From: Acidobacteriota bacterium
GTDB lineage: Bacteria; Acidobacteriota; Terriglobia; Terriglobales; Acidobacteriaceae
Direction of reading: 5' to 3'
Assembly: GCA_003224785.1 (NCBI GenBank)
Contig: QHZV01000236.1
Location: 1 to 7,669, forward strand
DNA length: 7,669 nt
The position numbers and the translations under genes were made by a program. The notes below the pieces were generated by a model that saw nothing but the letters and a program-made list of their open reading frames with translations, made no database searches and was not told where the DNA came from. Positions 1 through 7,400 of this stretch are shown here, piece by piece. Position 1 is the first letter of the stretch. The number at the start of each line of letters is the position of its first letter.

Positions 1-3000
1 ACTATTGCGTCCCAGAGTACCGAAGCGGCCATGATTCGGGCCTGAACCGCCTATGAGGTTGATAGGGATCGAAAAGAACGAAGCGTTATTTGTTCCACGC
101 CCGAAGTAGTCCTCTCTTACGCGCCTGCTTGTGGAGAGCTGCGGACGAATCAGCAAATCCGGCCGATCGGTGCCGCCCCCGCCTCCAACCCCCGTCTGTT
201 GTATGCCGGAGAAGACCGTGAACGGCGATCCACTTGTCAACGTGGTGATGTTCAAGAACTGCCAGCCAGATGTCACCGCCTTCGGAACCGCACGAAGCGG
301 CTTCACCCGGTCGAGAAACAATAACTGAATAACGCTTGCGCTGAAGACGTGCGTAACGTCAAACGTTGATGGCCCTTTCTCCGCCCCTGGGTTCCATGGA
401 TTCTGCGGCTGGGTTTGCAATATGACTCCAGCCGTCCCCAGCAGGCTCCCGAGTACCGCACTGGTGTCATCGAGCGACTTCGAATACGTATAACTCGCCT
501 GCACACCCAGCCCAGCGCGAGGCGAATTTTTCGTTAAACCGGTCTGTAATGCGTGATAGCTCGAATGCGACCCGCTGGTGACGAGGTTCTCTACACCATA
601 GCCACCGATTGCCTGGCCGCTTGAGTCGAAACGCGTGAACGGCGCAAATGCAGGCTCGGCGCCCACGTAGCTGTTTGGAGAATAGACGCGTGGAAGATGG
701 ACACCCACCGTGCCAACATAGGCGGCGCTGAACTTCACATCGCGAAAATCGTGGTCCAGACCCGCTGTGAATGTGGCGATGTATCCGTTACGAAAATTGC
801 GGGCAATCCCCGAGATGCTTGGCAACTGCACTTCGTTCCCCGGAGTCAGCGCGGCAATGTCGGAGGCCCAACGGTCCAAATCGAGGACTGTATTCGGCGC
901 TACCGACATTGACGTGCCGCCCGGAAACACAGGCTGTCCGGTCGTCGCGTAGGCCACCGGCAAAGTGAGTGCAACAGGCACATTACTGAACGGAACCGGC
1001 ACATTCGGCTGTGCGGTGATATTCGGTGTGAATGTGAAGGGAGTACCGGCAGTAAGAAAGTTGTCTTGCCATAGGTTGGGCAGCAAGGTTGTGATTGCGC
1101 CCGCTGCGTGTACGACGGTGCGCGATGACGCGGTCGCGATAGTCAGCGAAGCTTCCATCCGCATGCATGAAGCGTGGCAAAGAAGTGCGCTTCGTCGCTT
1201 CGTGAATACGGCTATTCACCTCGTAACGCAATCCATAGTTCACTGTTAGCCGCGAATTCGCCTTCCAGCTGTCCTCGAAGTAGAAATCGTAGGCTTCACG
1301 ACGCACACCTGCTTCATCGAACTTTCCGCCAATCGGAGTAAGCGCCGCCGGTACAGTTGCCGTGTAGGAGTACGGAGTGGCTGTCAGCAATCCGACCAGA
1401 GAATCTGGCAAGGGATCGCCAACATTGATGTTGTGCGTGCCGCTGGCCGAAGGTATGAACACTTGCGAATATGCCGTACCGCCGCCGAACGAATATGCCC
1501 CATTAGGAGTGATTCCAAAAATCGTGGAATCACGGTTGACACGGATTTCGGTCCCCCACTTGAACGTGTGTTGACCGTGAGTTCTGGTCCAATCTTGGCG
1601 CAATTGATACAGGTTCGAGTACGAGCCGAAGATCGATCCTCCGGGGGCGTTGTAGCCCTGAAATAGCCCATCACCAAAACCGAGCGCCGGCTGTGTGTGA
1701 TTCGGGGCGGGGAAGAAGGGAGTGCTTCGAATGTAGCTGAATGCCGTGTCTGAAGTTGTATTGCTGGAGAATGCGCGCGAATACTTTACTGTCGCGTTGC
1801 GCTGATGGTCGAAAAATTGAATGCCAAAACTTGGATCGATTGCGGTCTGGTCCGGGTTGGTTACTGGGCCGGTCACCTGATTCAGACTGAAGCGGGTGAG
1901 CAGGTTTGTTTTGTCCGAAATCTTGTGATCGATGCGAACTGAAAACTGGTCCGTGCTCGTCGAGACTTTAGAGAATGCTTCGTAAGTGCGCGGGCCATAA
2001 GCTCCGTTTGGCGCGTTTGGTAAAGGATAATGATCAAGCACCGGCTGAATCGCGGTGCTTACCGGCACAGTCAGCGTGTCGCCTGGGAACGCAGTGGTGT
2101 CGATGCCCTGGCGCTCGGGCACGGTCGGAACCGGCAGGACTTGCGTGGTTCCTAGCACCTGCCGAAATCCTTGATATTCCCCGAAATAATAGGTGCGCCC
2201 GCGGCCGTTGTAGATTCCAGGGATTACAACTGGCCCGCCATTGGTAAAACCGAACTCATTGCGGACGAACGGTGGAATCCGGCGATGACTGATGGCATTC
2301 GGATGATCGAAGTAATTGCGCGCATCAAATGCCGCGTTGCGTATAAATTCAAACACGCTGCCGTGGACCTGTTCAGTCCCCGATTTTGAAACGACATTGG
2401 TATCGCTGGCGCCGCCATGACCGACATCCGCCGGCATCACGCCGGAACTCGACTGAACCTCCTGGATCGCATCCACATTGAAGTTCGAAAATGTCGCACC
2501 GCCCATCTCAGGATCGGTCGTGTCAGCGGCATCGAGCGCGAACACTGTTGCTGTGCCTCGCTGTCCATTCACTGCGAATTGCTGAGTAAAATTAGCCGCA
2601 CCGTTTGTATCCGTCATGGTCCCGGCTGCCAGCAGCAACAACTTGCTGAAGTCGCGCGAATTGAGGGGTAGGCTGGAAACCTCTCCACTCGAGAGGTGTT
2701 CGCCCCCGCTCGATTCCACGTTGGTCGCCCGCGCTGCAAGCATCACATGGGCATCAGCTCCCGCCAATTCCAACTTCAAGTCAGAAGTAAATGTGCCATT
2801 CACGACGGTTATGTGAACCGGCGAACGATAAATGTTTTTCCTGAAGGTAACTGAGAATACGTAGTCCCCTGCGGAATGACTGACGCCGCGTTGGTCACAT
2901 GCGTCGGCTGCAGCACGACGACAGCTCCGGCGGCCGGTGCACCATCGACGTCGCGAATCACTCCGCTCCAAGATCCCAATGGAGGCGCCGCGAAGGCAAG

Positions 3001-3054
3001 GGTAACGAGAGTCGCCACCTTTAGCGCACCAATAATGCGAAGTTGCCGCAGCAT
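1..3054 (-). CDS. TonB-dependent receptor, Oar-like, with two apparent frameshifts; C-terminus beyond the window
   Basis: Outer-membrane beta-barrel receptor expected to import a bulky or scarce substrate using TonB energy. The start at 3054 gives a signal peptide (MLRQLRIIGALKVATLV... ending near AFA-APP), then a carboxypeptidase-regulatory-like domain (SGVIRDVDGAPAAGAVVVLQ). The plug follows (QFAVNGQRG, NFNVDAIQEVQ, DTNVVSKSGT, HGSVFEFIRNAAFDARNYF), then a long barrel (FYFEDSWK, LTVNYGLRYEVN, TTLLPNLWQDN, SYTYSKSLDDTSAVLG, STFDVTHVFS). No single frame covers the gene. Bases 3054 to about 2880 use one frame, about 2880 to 1126 use a second, and about 1126 to 1 return to the first with no stop to the window edge. 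About 1,018 codons are visible; from memory of relatives some 65-75 more are expected. No convincing Shine-Dalgarno sequence precedes the start. An upstream in-frame ATG at 3123 would add 23 residues before the signal peptide. The family call is firm. Whether the gene is functional, decayed, or affected by assembly errors is open. Confidence 0.88.
1112..1146 (-). other. Second frameshift site in the receptor gene (about one base gained, possibly with a deletion)
   Basis: The middle frame is family-like as far as NYGLRYEVNSRIHEATKRTS and perhaps ADYRDRV, then becomes arginine-rich and stops at 983. The first frame resumes with SRTVVHAAGAITTLLPNLWQDN and stays open to base 1. Treating one base near 1126 as extra gives the smooth join ADYRDRV-SRTVVHAAGAITT. 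From memory, relatives carry roughly 25-35 more residues, including a W-G-P-R segment, just before this point. A deletion may therefore accompany the shift. Confidence 0.65.
2868..2890 (-). other. First frameshift site in the receptor gene (about one base lost)
   Basis: Upstream of here the minus-strand frame beginning at 3054 reads the signal peptide and SGVIRDVDGAPAAGAVVVLQPTHVTNAASV. It then continues into unrelated residues and stops at 2809-2811. The neighbouring frame reads SAGDYVFSVTFRKNIYRSPVHITV, which is the expected second half of the regulatory-like domain, and then the whole plug. Joining them needs loss of one base (or gain of two) around 2880. The exact base cannot be fixed without an intact relative. 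Confidence 0.7.
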
Positions 3055-3087
3055 TTCGGAAGTATAGCTTCTCCGTATGTGAGAGAG

Positions 3088-3103
3088 GCAATCAGGTGAT
3101 TGC
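3088..3103. repeat. Perfect inverted repeat upstream of the receptor start
   Basis: GCAATC-AGGT-GATTGC is a 6-bp perfect stem with a 4-base spacer. It lies 33 bp upstream of the chosen receptor start (3054) and overlaps the rejected TTG start at 3091. It could be a regulator site or a leader hairpin for the receptor transcript. On the plus strand it is followed by ACG and five T, so it resembles a weak terminator, but no plus-strand gene reads into it. Confidence 0.4.
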
Positions 3104-3203
3104 ACGTTTTTACCGCTGGTCATTGAGCGTTATCAGGATTTATTGAATGTTAAATCGGGAACGCGGCAACACGAGAGTGGCAAGCCTCCAGCTTTGTTAT
3201 GCC

Positions 3204-3231
3204 CTTGCCTGACCCGGTGGTCAGAGACAAG
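3204..3231 (-). repeat. Hairpin just after the propeller gene stop; possible weak terminator or processing site
   Basis: The inner stem CTGACC-CGGT-GGTCAG (3209-3224) is perfect. An outer CTTG/CAAG pair (3204-3207 with 3228-3231) extends it across a 1 x 3 internal loop. In minus-strand transcripts it begins about nine bases after the propeller stop codon (3240-3242), which is a terminator-like position. No run of U follows, so a classical intrinsic terminator is doubtful. It could stabilise the upstream message or reduce expression of the receptor gene. The rest of the 3055-3239 gap holds no gene and no promoter that I trust. Confidence 0.4.
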
Positions 3232-3239
3232 ACCCCCGC

Positions 3240-4880
3240 TCAATGTGGGAGCGAGAAAGCAAATACATCGCTGCCAGCGGCAATTGCGACATACTGCACT
3301 TCCTCCACCGCGTAGGTCATCGGCGAAGCATGCATTGCTTGTCCGGTGTTGAAGTGCCACAAGGGACGACCGTTCGAGGCATCAACAGTTTCCAGGGAAC
3401 CGGCATCGTCTCCAAAGAAGAGCAGGCCAGTGGTTGTGGTTAGGGTTCCGCCCCAGGAGTTGCCAGAGCCGACTTGAGGGTAGCGCCAGGCGATTTTTAG
3501 ATCCGGAATCGAGAGGGCCAGCAATACTTTCGAACTGTGCTCGTACCGGGGCAACTTGGTACCTGTGTTGTAGTAGGTCTCTCCTCGCGCAAACTGCTTA
3601 GGGCCTGAGAGAAATAAATTGCAACTCTCCAATGCCATGACGTAAAAGAGTCGCGTGTTCGGGTTGTACGAAGGCGAAGGCCAATTTGCAGCGCCATTGA
3701 TACCGGGACAAATATGCATCCCGTGCGCTGTTGGCACCCGACCTGAACGAATTGGACGCCCGGAAGTATCCACGCCCTTTGCCCAGTTCAGCTTTTCGAC
3801 AAAGGGCGTAGCCTTCAGGAATTTACCGTTTGTTCGGTCGAGGAGATAGAAAAAGCCATTGCGATTGGCCTGCAGCAGCAGACGACGCACGGTTCCATTC
3901 TCTTTGAGATCAACCAGCACAGGCGTTTCATTTGCGTCGTAGTCAAAGAGGTCATGAGGAGTGAACTGAAAATACCATTTCAACTTTCCCGTGTTGGGGT
4001 CAACGGCCAGTACGCAAGCCGTATAGAGGTCGTCGCCGGGGCGCGAATCTCCCACAAAATCAGGCGCCGCGTTGCTGGTTGTCCAGTAGAGCGTATCGAG
4101 TTCTGGATCGTACGTACCCGGCATCCAGGTTGTAGCTCCTCCATGCAGGTAGGAATCGCCAGGCCAGCTCGATGAGCCGAACTCGCCTGGTCCGGGAATG
4201 GTCCAGAGATGCCATTTCAGCTTTCCAGTCTCGGCATCACGACCTTCGATAAATCCACGCACGCCAGAGTCGCCACCTGAGGTGCCAACGATTACGGTTG
4301 CGTTTACCACCAGGGGCGCGCTGGTGGCGCCGTAATGCCTGGTTTTGTCTGCATACTGCACGTCCCAGCGCAAGCCGCCGGAGCGAGCGTCGAGACAGAG
4401 CAGGTGCGCGTCATCCGTTTCGATGTAGACGAACTGTCTCCATACCGCGACACCGCGGCTTTTGTGTGCCGCCGCGTCATCCAGGAGGCCGGAGCTCACA
4501 GGGCGTTGGTAATGCCACAACACGCGCCCGGTTCGGGCATCAAGAGCAAAGCAATCGTTGGACGAAGTGACATACATGATTCCGCGAACGACTACAGGAG
4601 TCGCTTCCAGCATTTGGGAATTACCGGGATGAAAAACCCAAGCAGTACGCAGTTCGTTGACTTTGGCGGCGGTGATTTGATCCAGACTACTAAAACGACG
4701 TCCGGTGTAGTCGCCGTTGTAGGACGTCCAGTTTTCGCCGACCGGCTGCGCCAGTAAATCTGCATCACTTAGGTTGGGCACAACCGTCAGGGAAGATGGT
4801 TTAGTTTGCGCGGCAGTTGTTCCAGAGACGCAGAAGGAAGTAAGCACGAGAACAAGGCACATGCTGCCTCTAGATCTCAC
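3240..4880 (-). CDS. Secreted PQQ-dehydrogenase-like eight-bladed beta-propeller protein (possibly cofactor-free)
   Basis: 546 residues. A signal peptide (about 1-24, ending TTAA-Q) predicts a periplasmic location. The body matches type I quinoprotein alcohol dehydrogenases. Tryptophan-docking-type motifs recur (ALDARTGRVLW 112-122, CLDARSGGLRW 162-172, DAETGKLKW 215-223, AVDPNTGKLKW 292-302, TVDASNGRPLW 498-508). CPGINGAANWPSPSYNP (391-407) and GSGNSWGG (471-478) are also typical. The Asn of TSNAAPD (N270) and the catalytic-base Asp of LFDYD (D313) are present. The vicinal Cys-Cys that normally precedes NRGVAV is replaced by Ala-Ala (DDAAAHKSRGVAV), and the GAE calcium-ligand Glu is Asp (SGGD, D204). 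There is no C-terminal cytochrome c domain. From memory, acidobacteria carry families named 'acido-empty quinoprotein', and this protein looks like one. The GTG start is set by GGTGGAG ten bases upstream and by the positively charged n-region; an ATG at 4862 would lose the charges. It is probably cotranscribed with the upstream DUF4380 gene. Confidence 0.9.
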   Translation of the reverse strand: MRSRGSMCLVLVLTSFCVSGTTAAQTKPSSLTVVPNLSDADLLAQPVGENWTSYNGDYTGRRFSSLDQITAAKVNELRTAWVFHPGNSQMLEATPVVVRGIMYVTSSNDCFALDARTGRVLWHYQRPVSSGLLDDAAAHKSRGVAVWRQFVYIETDDAHLLCLDARSGGLRWDVQYADKTRHYGATSAPLVVNATVIVGTSGGDSGVRGFIEGRDAETGKLKWHLWTIPGPGEFGSSSWPGDSYLHGGATTWMPGTYDPELDTLYWTTSNAAPDFVGDSRPGDDLYTACVLAVDPNTGKLKWYFQFTPHDLFDYDANETPVLVDLKENGTVRRLLLQANRNGFFYLLDRTNGKFLKATPFVEKLNWAKGVDTSGRPIRSGRVPTAHGMHICPGINGAANWPSPSYNPNTRLFYVMALESCNLFLSGPKQFARGETYYNTGTKLPRYEHSSKVLLALSIPDLKIAWRYPQVGSGNSWGGTLTTTTGLLFFGDDAGSLETVDASNGRPLWHFNTGQAMHASPMTYAVEEVQYVAIAAGSDVFAFSLPH

Positions 4881-4881
4881 G

Positions 4882-6285
4882 TCAACGATTCTCCACCGTG
4901 CTCACTCGGACTTCCTGCAGAGAACCTCGATCAACGCCATTGCTAGTTTCGAGGTGAAGCGAAAGGCGCGCGGGTTTGGCATTGAGGGACAGTTCCATTC
5001 CGAGCGATACAGTTTCTGTTGGATTTACATTGATAATCGGGATAGTCCCAAGAAGGGTGCCGTGCTCGTCGTACAGGTGCGCGATCAGACGTCCGGCATA
5101 GAAAACACCGAAAGAACCTGAGAGCTTGAGGCGGTGGTCTTGTGTAAGATTCGCGCGAAGAGGATGGATAAGAATGCCAGCCTCGGTGGCACCATGAAAT
5201 TCGTCTCCAGCCCGAGCGGGGAACCATTCGGTTTGCATGTCGCAAGTCTCACCAGGACCCAGACGGCACAGAGGTGAATTGATTTCGGCCTCGAGATAAT
5301 ACGGAGGTTGTCCTTCTTCGCCGCCACTCAGAACTGCCTCCGCTTCACTGTTCAAGTGCAACTCAGGGCCGTTCGTCCAAAAGATGACCGATGCCTTGCC
5401 CGGATAAGGCTTGTGTTCTTCATAGCGAAAGCGCTCGACCATCGCGAAATCGGTACTCCCATCAACTACAGCGAGCCAGCCCGCAGCGGAATCAAGCCAC
5501 AACTCCGCCGCCATATGCGCATAATGCAATGCGAACAGGCCGTCATCTCTTACTGACACTGTAGAGTTTTCCGCTGGACCGAAGCGGACATGATAACGAT
5601 TCAGATAGCTGCTTGAAAGGTTCGCCGGCGTAAAGGTCCAAAATTTGTGATTGATAGTTTGCTGAGACCCTGAGTCGGACGCATCGTATTGCGTAACTGA
5701 CTGCATGGACCACTCGATACTGTGGCCGGTCACGTTTTTCATGGTGGCGCGAAACTGGATTCGAGCAGAATCGGAGTCAATTCGAATCGTTCGCGAAAAC
5801 TGAATTCCGGTTTGCGCGTCTGCCGGGCCGGTGAGTTCTACCTCACATTCGGGCCCTTCCGAAATCTTTCGAAATGCGTAAGGACCATCATCAAGCACGT
5901 CCGAAGCTCCTGCCCAATGTTGTTCGTCATTGTTGCCCTCCGGCAAAGGCCAGAGCTTGTCGCCTCCATAGTTGAACCATTTGTCGGGTGCAGGTGGCAT
6001 GTACTTGCCTGCATATTTCGGGTTGACGAACAGGAAAGCGTGGCCTGCGAATGTGACTTGCATGAATCGGCCGCCATTCTGTGGCACGATAATCAGTTGC
6101 ACCCAACGGTTCGACATCTGTTGCGCCGACCAGCCTTTGTAATTCACAGCCTCGATGCGACAGCCAGTGGCAGCATTGGGCGCACCGCTTGCTTGAGCAT
6201 GGATCAGTTTTAGAGTGATGTGGCTGAGAACAAACGCCCCCGTCAGCAGTCGAGTCAATCTCATCGGTAGAAACTGCAACAGCAT
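4882..6285 (-). CDS. Secreted DUF4380 domain-containing protein (galactose-mutarotase-like fold)
   Basis: 467 residues from the chosen start. The signal peptide runs from about 1 to 32 (hydrophobic core after RLTRLL, cleavage near HAQA-S). The DUF4380 region follows, with GGRFMQVTFAGHAFLFVNPK (71-90), NYGGDKLWPLPEG (105-117), DEQHW and EWSMQSVTQYD (191-201). The family has no established reaction. Its fold is related to aldose epimerases and carbohydrate-processing beta-sandwiches, so sugar binding is plausible but inferred. The ATG at 6285 is preferred because GAGGG lies seven bases upstream. A GTG at 6333 would add 16 residues with no benefit, and the ATG at 6264 has no Shine-Dalgarno sequence. 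It is the first gene of the leftward group, probably cotranscribed with the propeller gene. Few cysteines and no cofactor motif are visible. Confidence 0.88.
   Translation of the reverse strand: MLLQFLPMRLTRLLTGAFVLSHITLKLIHAQASGAPNAATGCRIEAVNYKGWSAQQMSNRWVQLIIVPQNGGRFMQVTFAGHAFLFVNPKYAGKYMPPAPDKWFNYGGDKLWPLPEGNNDEQHWAGASDVLDDGPYAFRKISEGPECEVELTGPADAQTGIQFSRTIRIDSDSARIQFRATMKNVTGHSIEWSMQSVTQYDASDSGSQQTINHKFWTFTPANLSSSYLNRYHVRFGPAENSTVSVRDDGLFALHYAHMAAELWLDSAAGWLAVVDGSTDFAMVERFRYEEHKPYPGKASVIFWTNGPELHLNSEAEAVLSGGEEGQPPYYLEAEINSPLCRLGPGETCDMQTEWFPARAGDEFHGATEAGILIHPLRANLTQDHRLKLSGSFGVFYAGRLIAHLYDEHGTLLGTIPIINVNPTETVSLGMELSLNAKPARLSLHLETSNGVDRGSLQEVRVSTVENR
4891..4897 (-). promoter_or_regulatory. 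Ribosome binding site of the propeller gene, inside the end of the DUF4380 gene
   Basis: The minus strand reads GGTGGAG, ten bases before the GTG at 4880. It lies within the last codons of the upstream gene, whose TGA (4884-4882) is separated from the GTG by one base. This supports the GTG start and translational coupling. Confidence 0.6.
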
Positions 6286-6292
6286 TTGTGCG

Positions 6293-6297
6293 CCCTC
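6293..6297 (-). promoter_or_regulatory. Ribosome binding site that decides the DUF4380 start
   Basis: The minus strand reads GAGGG, seven bases before the ATG at 6285. The alternative starts at 6333 (GTG) and 6264 (ATG) have no comparable site. Confidence 0.6.
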
Positions 6298-6370
6298 ACG
6301 CGCCAAGTCTTCGCGGGTCAACCTACGCCGCACAGGTTCGTACGAGGATCAAATCGCGAGTCTGCCCTGG

Positions 6371-6406
6371 AAATCGAAAGAATACCAAATAAAACGAAAG
6401 ATTTCG
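6371..6406. repeat. Direct repeat pair in the divergent promoter region; candidate operator
   Basis: CGAAAGA occurs at 6375-6381 and again at 6395-6401, exactly 20 bp apart (about two helical turns). The second copy is also half of an inverted repeat, CGAAA-GA-TTTCG (6395-6406). The pair lies just upstream of the proposed -35 of the cupin promoter, between the divergent genes. A regulator could bind here and control both directions. Function is inferred, and AT-rich sequence makes chance matches possible. Confidence 0.3.
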
Positions 6407-6407
6407 A

Positions 6408-6436
6408 TTGCGGTCAGGTATTTTTATTGATATACC
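6408..6436 (+). promoter_or_regulatory. Candidate sigma-70-like promoter of the cupin gene
   Basis: TTGCGG (6408-6413) and TATACC (6431-6436) are separated by 17 bases, each matching the consensus at four of six positions. The spacer is AT-rich. Transcription would begin near 6443, leaving a leader of about 20 bases before the ATG at 6463. I found no equally good promoter for the leftward genes in 6286-6462. Confidence 0.4.
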
Positions 6437-6438
6437 AA

Positions 6439-6448
6439 CTTCGCGAAG
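6439..6448. repeat. Ten-bp perfect palindrome at the expected cupin transcription start
   Basis: CTTCGCGAAG is fully self-complementary. It sits between the proposed -10 and the cupin start codon, where a bound repressor would block initiation. It is short enough to occur by chance. Confidence 0.25.
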
Positions 6449-6462
6449 ATCTTGAACCTTTT

Positions 6463-7350
6463 ATGCTCAGCGCTAGACGACTCAGCCTGATGACGTGTAC
6501 CTTCTGCACCGCGATTGCGTCTGCGCTCCTGGCTCAACATTCGAAAGTCGAAGCAACGTGGTTGCATCGGTACGTTCCGGTCCTGAACGAACGCAAAAAC
6601 GATTTGTCATCAACGACCTGCCACTATCGGCCAATCTTCGATGCAGGTGGCTCAGAGAATACCCTGCACACCGTGACGAGGTTCGCCGAGGTTACGCTCG
6701 ATGGCGGCGGTCATTGCCAGACCGTTCATTACGACCATGAAGAAGAAATCTACTTCATTTTGAAGGGGAGCGCCGATTTGCGCTATGGTGATGCGGCCTA
6801 CCCGATGCGAACCAATGATTTCACCTACCTCGCTGCTGGTACGAAGCATTCAATTGCAAACGACTCAAAGGATGATGTGCAAGTCCTGGTGATGGGTTTC
6901 AAGATCCCACCAACTGTCTCGATCGCTGCGCCGTCGCCCACCCCGAAGATAGTCAACCTCGCTGAGCTTACGGAGCAAACTGTCGAGGGCCATCCCACTT
7001 CGGTTCTTTACAAGCTGCTGATCGGTCCACGCACTGCGAAGCGCGATGCAATTAATGAGGCATATGTCGTCGCTGATTTCTTCCTGATGGATTTTGCTCC
7101 GGGAGGAACAAACTCTCCTCATCATCACGAGGCGGCGGAAGAGATATACCTGGTGCTAGCTGGAGAGGGCGAGATGGTGGCGGGCGGCGGAATGGATGGG
7201 ATCGAAGGCCGCCATCCCGCCAAAGCGGGCGACGCCTACTACTTCCGCCAAAACTGCACGGTCGGCTTCTACAACCAGAACAAGCCGGGCGCAAACGCCC
7301 ACATCTTGGCGGTGCGCGCGAAGGTGCAACTGCCGAAAGATGACGATTGA
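6463..7350 (+). CDS. Exported bicupin (two cupin domains) of unknown reaction
   Basis: 295 residues. The N-terminus MLSARRLSLMTCTFCTAIAS looks like a signal peptide, cleaved near ALLAQ-H. Cupin 1: motif 1 is H89-Y-D91-H92-E-E-E95 with G102, where the usual second His of HxH is Asp, although a His follows. Its motif 2 (N121 to N133) keeps H129 and N133. Cupin 2: motif 1 is complete (PHHHEAAEEIYLVLAG; H220, H222, E227, G234), but in its motif 2 (G256 to N271) the His position is Val. Bicupins include sugar isomerases, dioxygenases and ureidoglycine aminohydrolase, and nothing here selects one. The start at 6463 is chosen for the signal peptide and the promoter spacing; no strong Shine-Dalgarno sequence is seen, and the ATG at 6490 would shorten the signal. 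The gene diverges from the DUF4380 gene and lies 65 bp upstream of the PLP-enzyme gene, probably in one operon. Confidence 0.85.
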   Translation: MLSARRLSLMTCTFCTAIASALLAQHSKVEATWLHRYVPVLNERKNDLSSTTCHYRPIFDAGGSENTLHTVTRFAEVTLDGGGHCQTVHYDHEEEIYFILKGSADLRYGDAAYPMRTNDFTYLAAGTKHSIANDSKDDVQVLVMGFKIPPTVSIAAPSPTPKIVNLAELTEQTVEGHPTSVLYKLLIGPRTAKRDAINEAYVVADFFLMDFAPGGTNSPHHHEAAEEIYLVLAGEGEMVAGGGMDGIEGRHPAKAGDAYYFRQNCTVGFYNQNKPGANAHILAVRAKVQLPKDDD

Positions 7351-7400
7351 TCCTGCGGAGCGCTGGTCGTTGAAACCTTGACTCTTGGTGCTGATAATTC

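Noticed and set aside
983..3091. A 702-residue minus-strand reading frame taken as the receptor gene on its own
   Set aside because: It starts at a TTG, its first 65 or so residues are low-complexity and unlike the family, and its last 45 or so are arginine-rich noise. The true N-terminus and C-terminus lie in the neighbouring frame.
3088..3111. Plus-strand intrinsic terminator (hairpin followed by five T)
   Set aside because: No plus-strand gene reads into it, and the T-run is short and separated from the stem by three bases. It is kept only as an inverted repeat.
2809..3123. A separate 104-residue secreted protein
   Set aside because: Its first part is the signal peptide and regulatory-like domain of the receptor; its tail after about 2880 is out-of-frame sequence, so it is not an independent gene.
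4335..4757. A 140-residue plus-strand frame antisense to the propeller gene
   Set aside because: It shows no recognisable motif, signal or ribosome binding site, and it overlaps a gene with clear family motifs on the other strand.
5722..6213. A 163-residue plus-strand frame antisense to the DUF4380 gene
   Set aside because: It is cysteine- and arginine-rich without family resemblance, has no ribosome binding site, and lies opposite a well-supported coding region.
6286..6333. Upstream GTG start for the DUF4380 protein
   Set aside because: The added residues are highly charged (RRRLTREDLAREG) and precede a good signal peptide; the ATG at 6285 has the better-placed GAGGG.
6286..6462. A 59-residue N-terminal extension of the bicupin from a TTG at 6286
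   Set aside because: It would abut the divergent start codon, run through the proposed promoter, and place the signal peptide in the middle of the protein.
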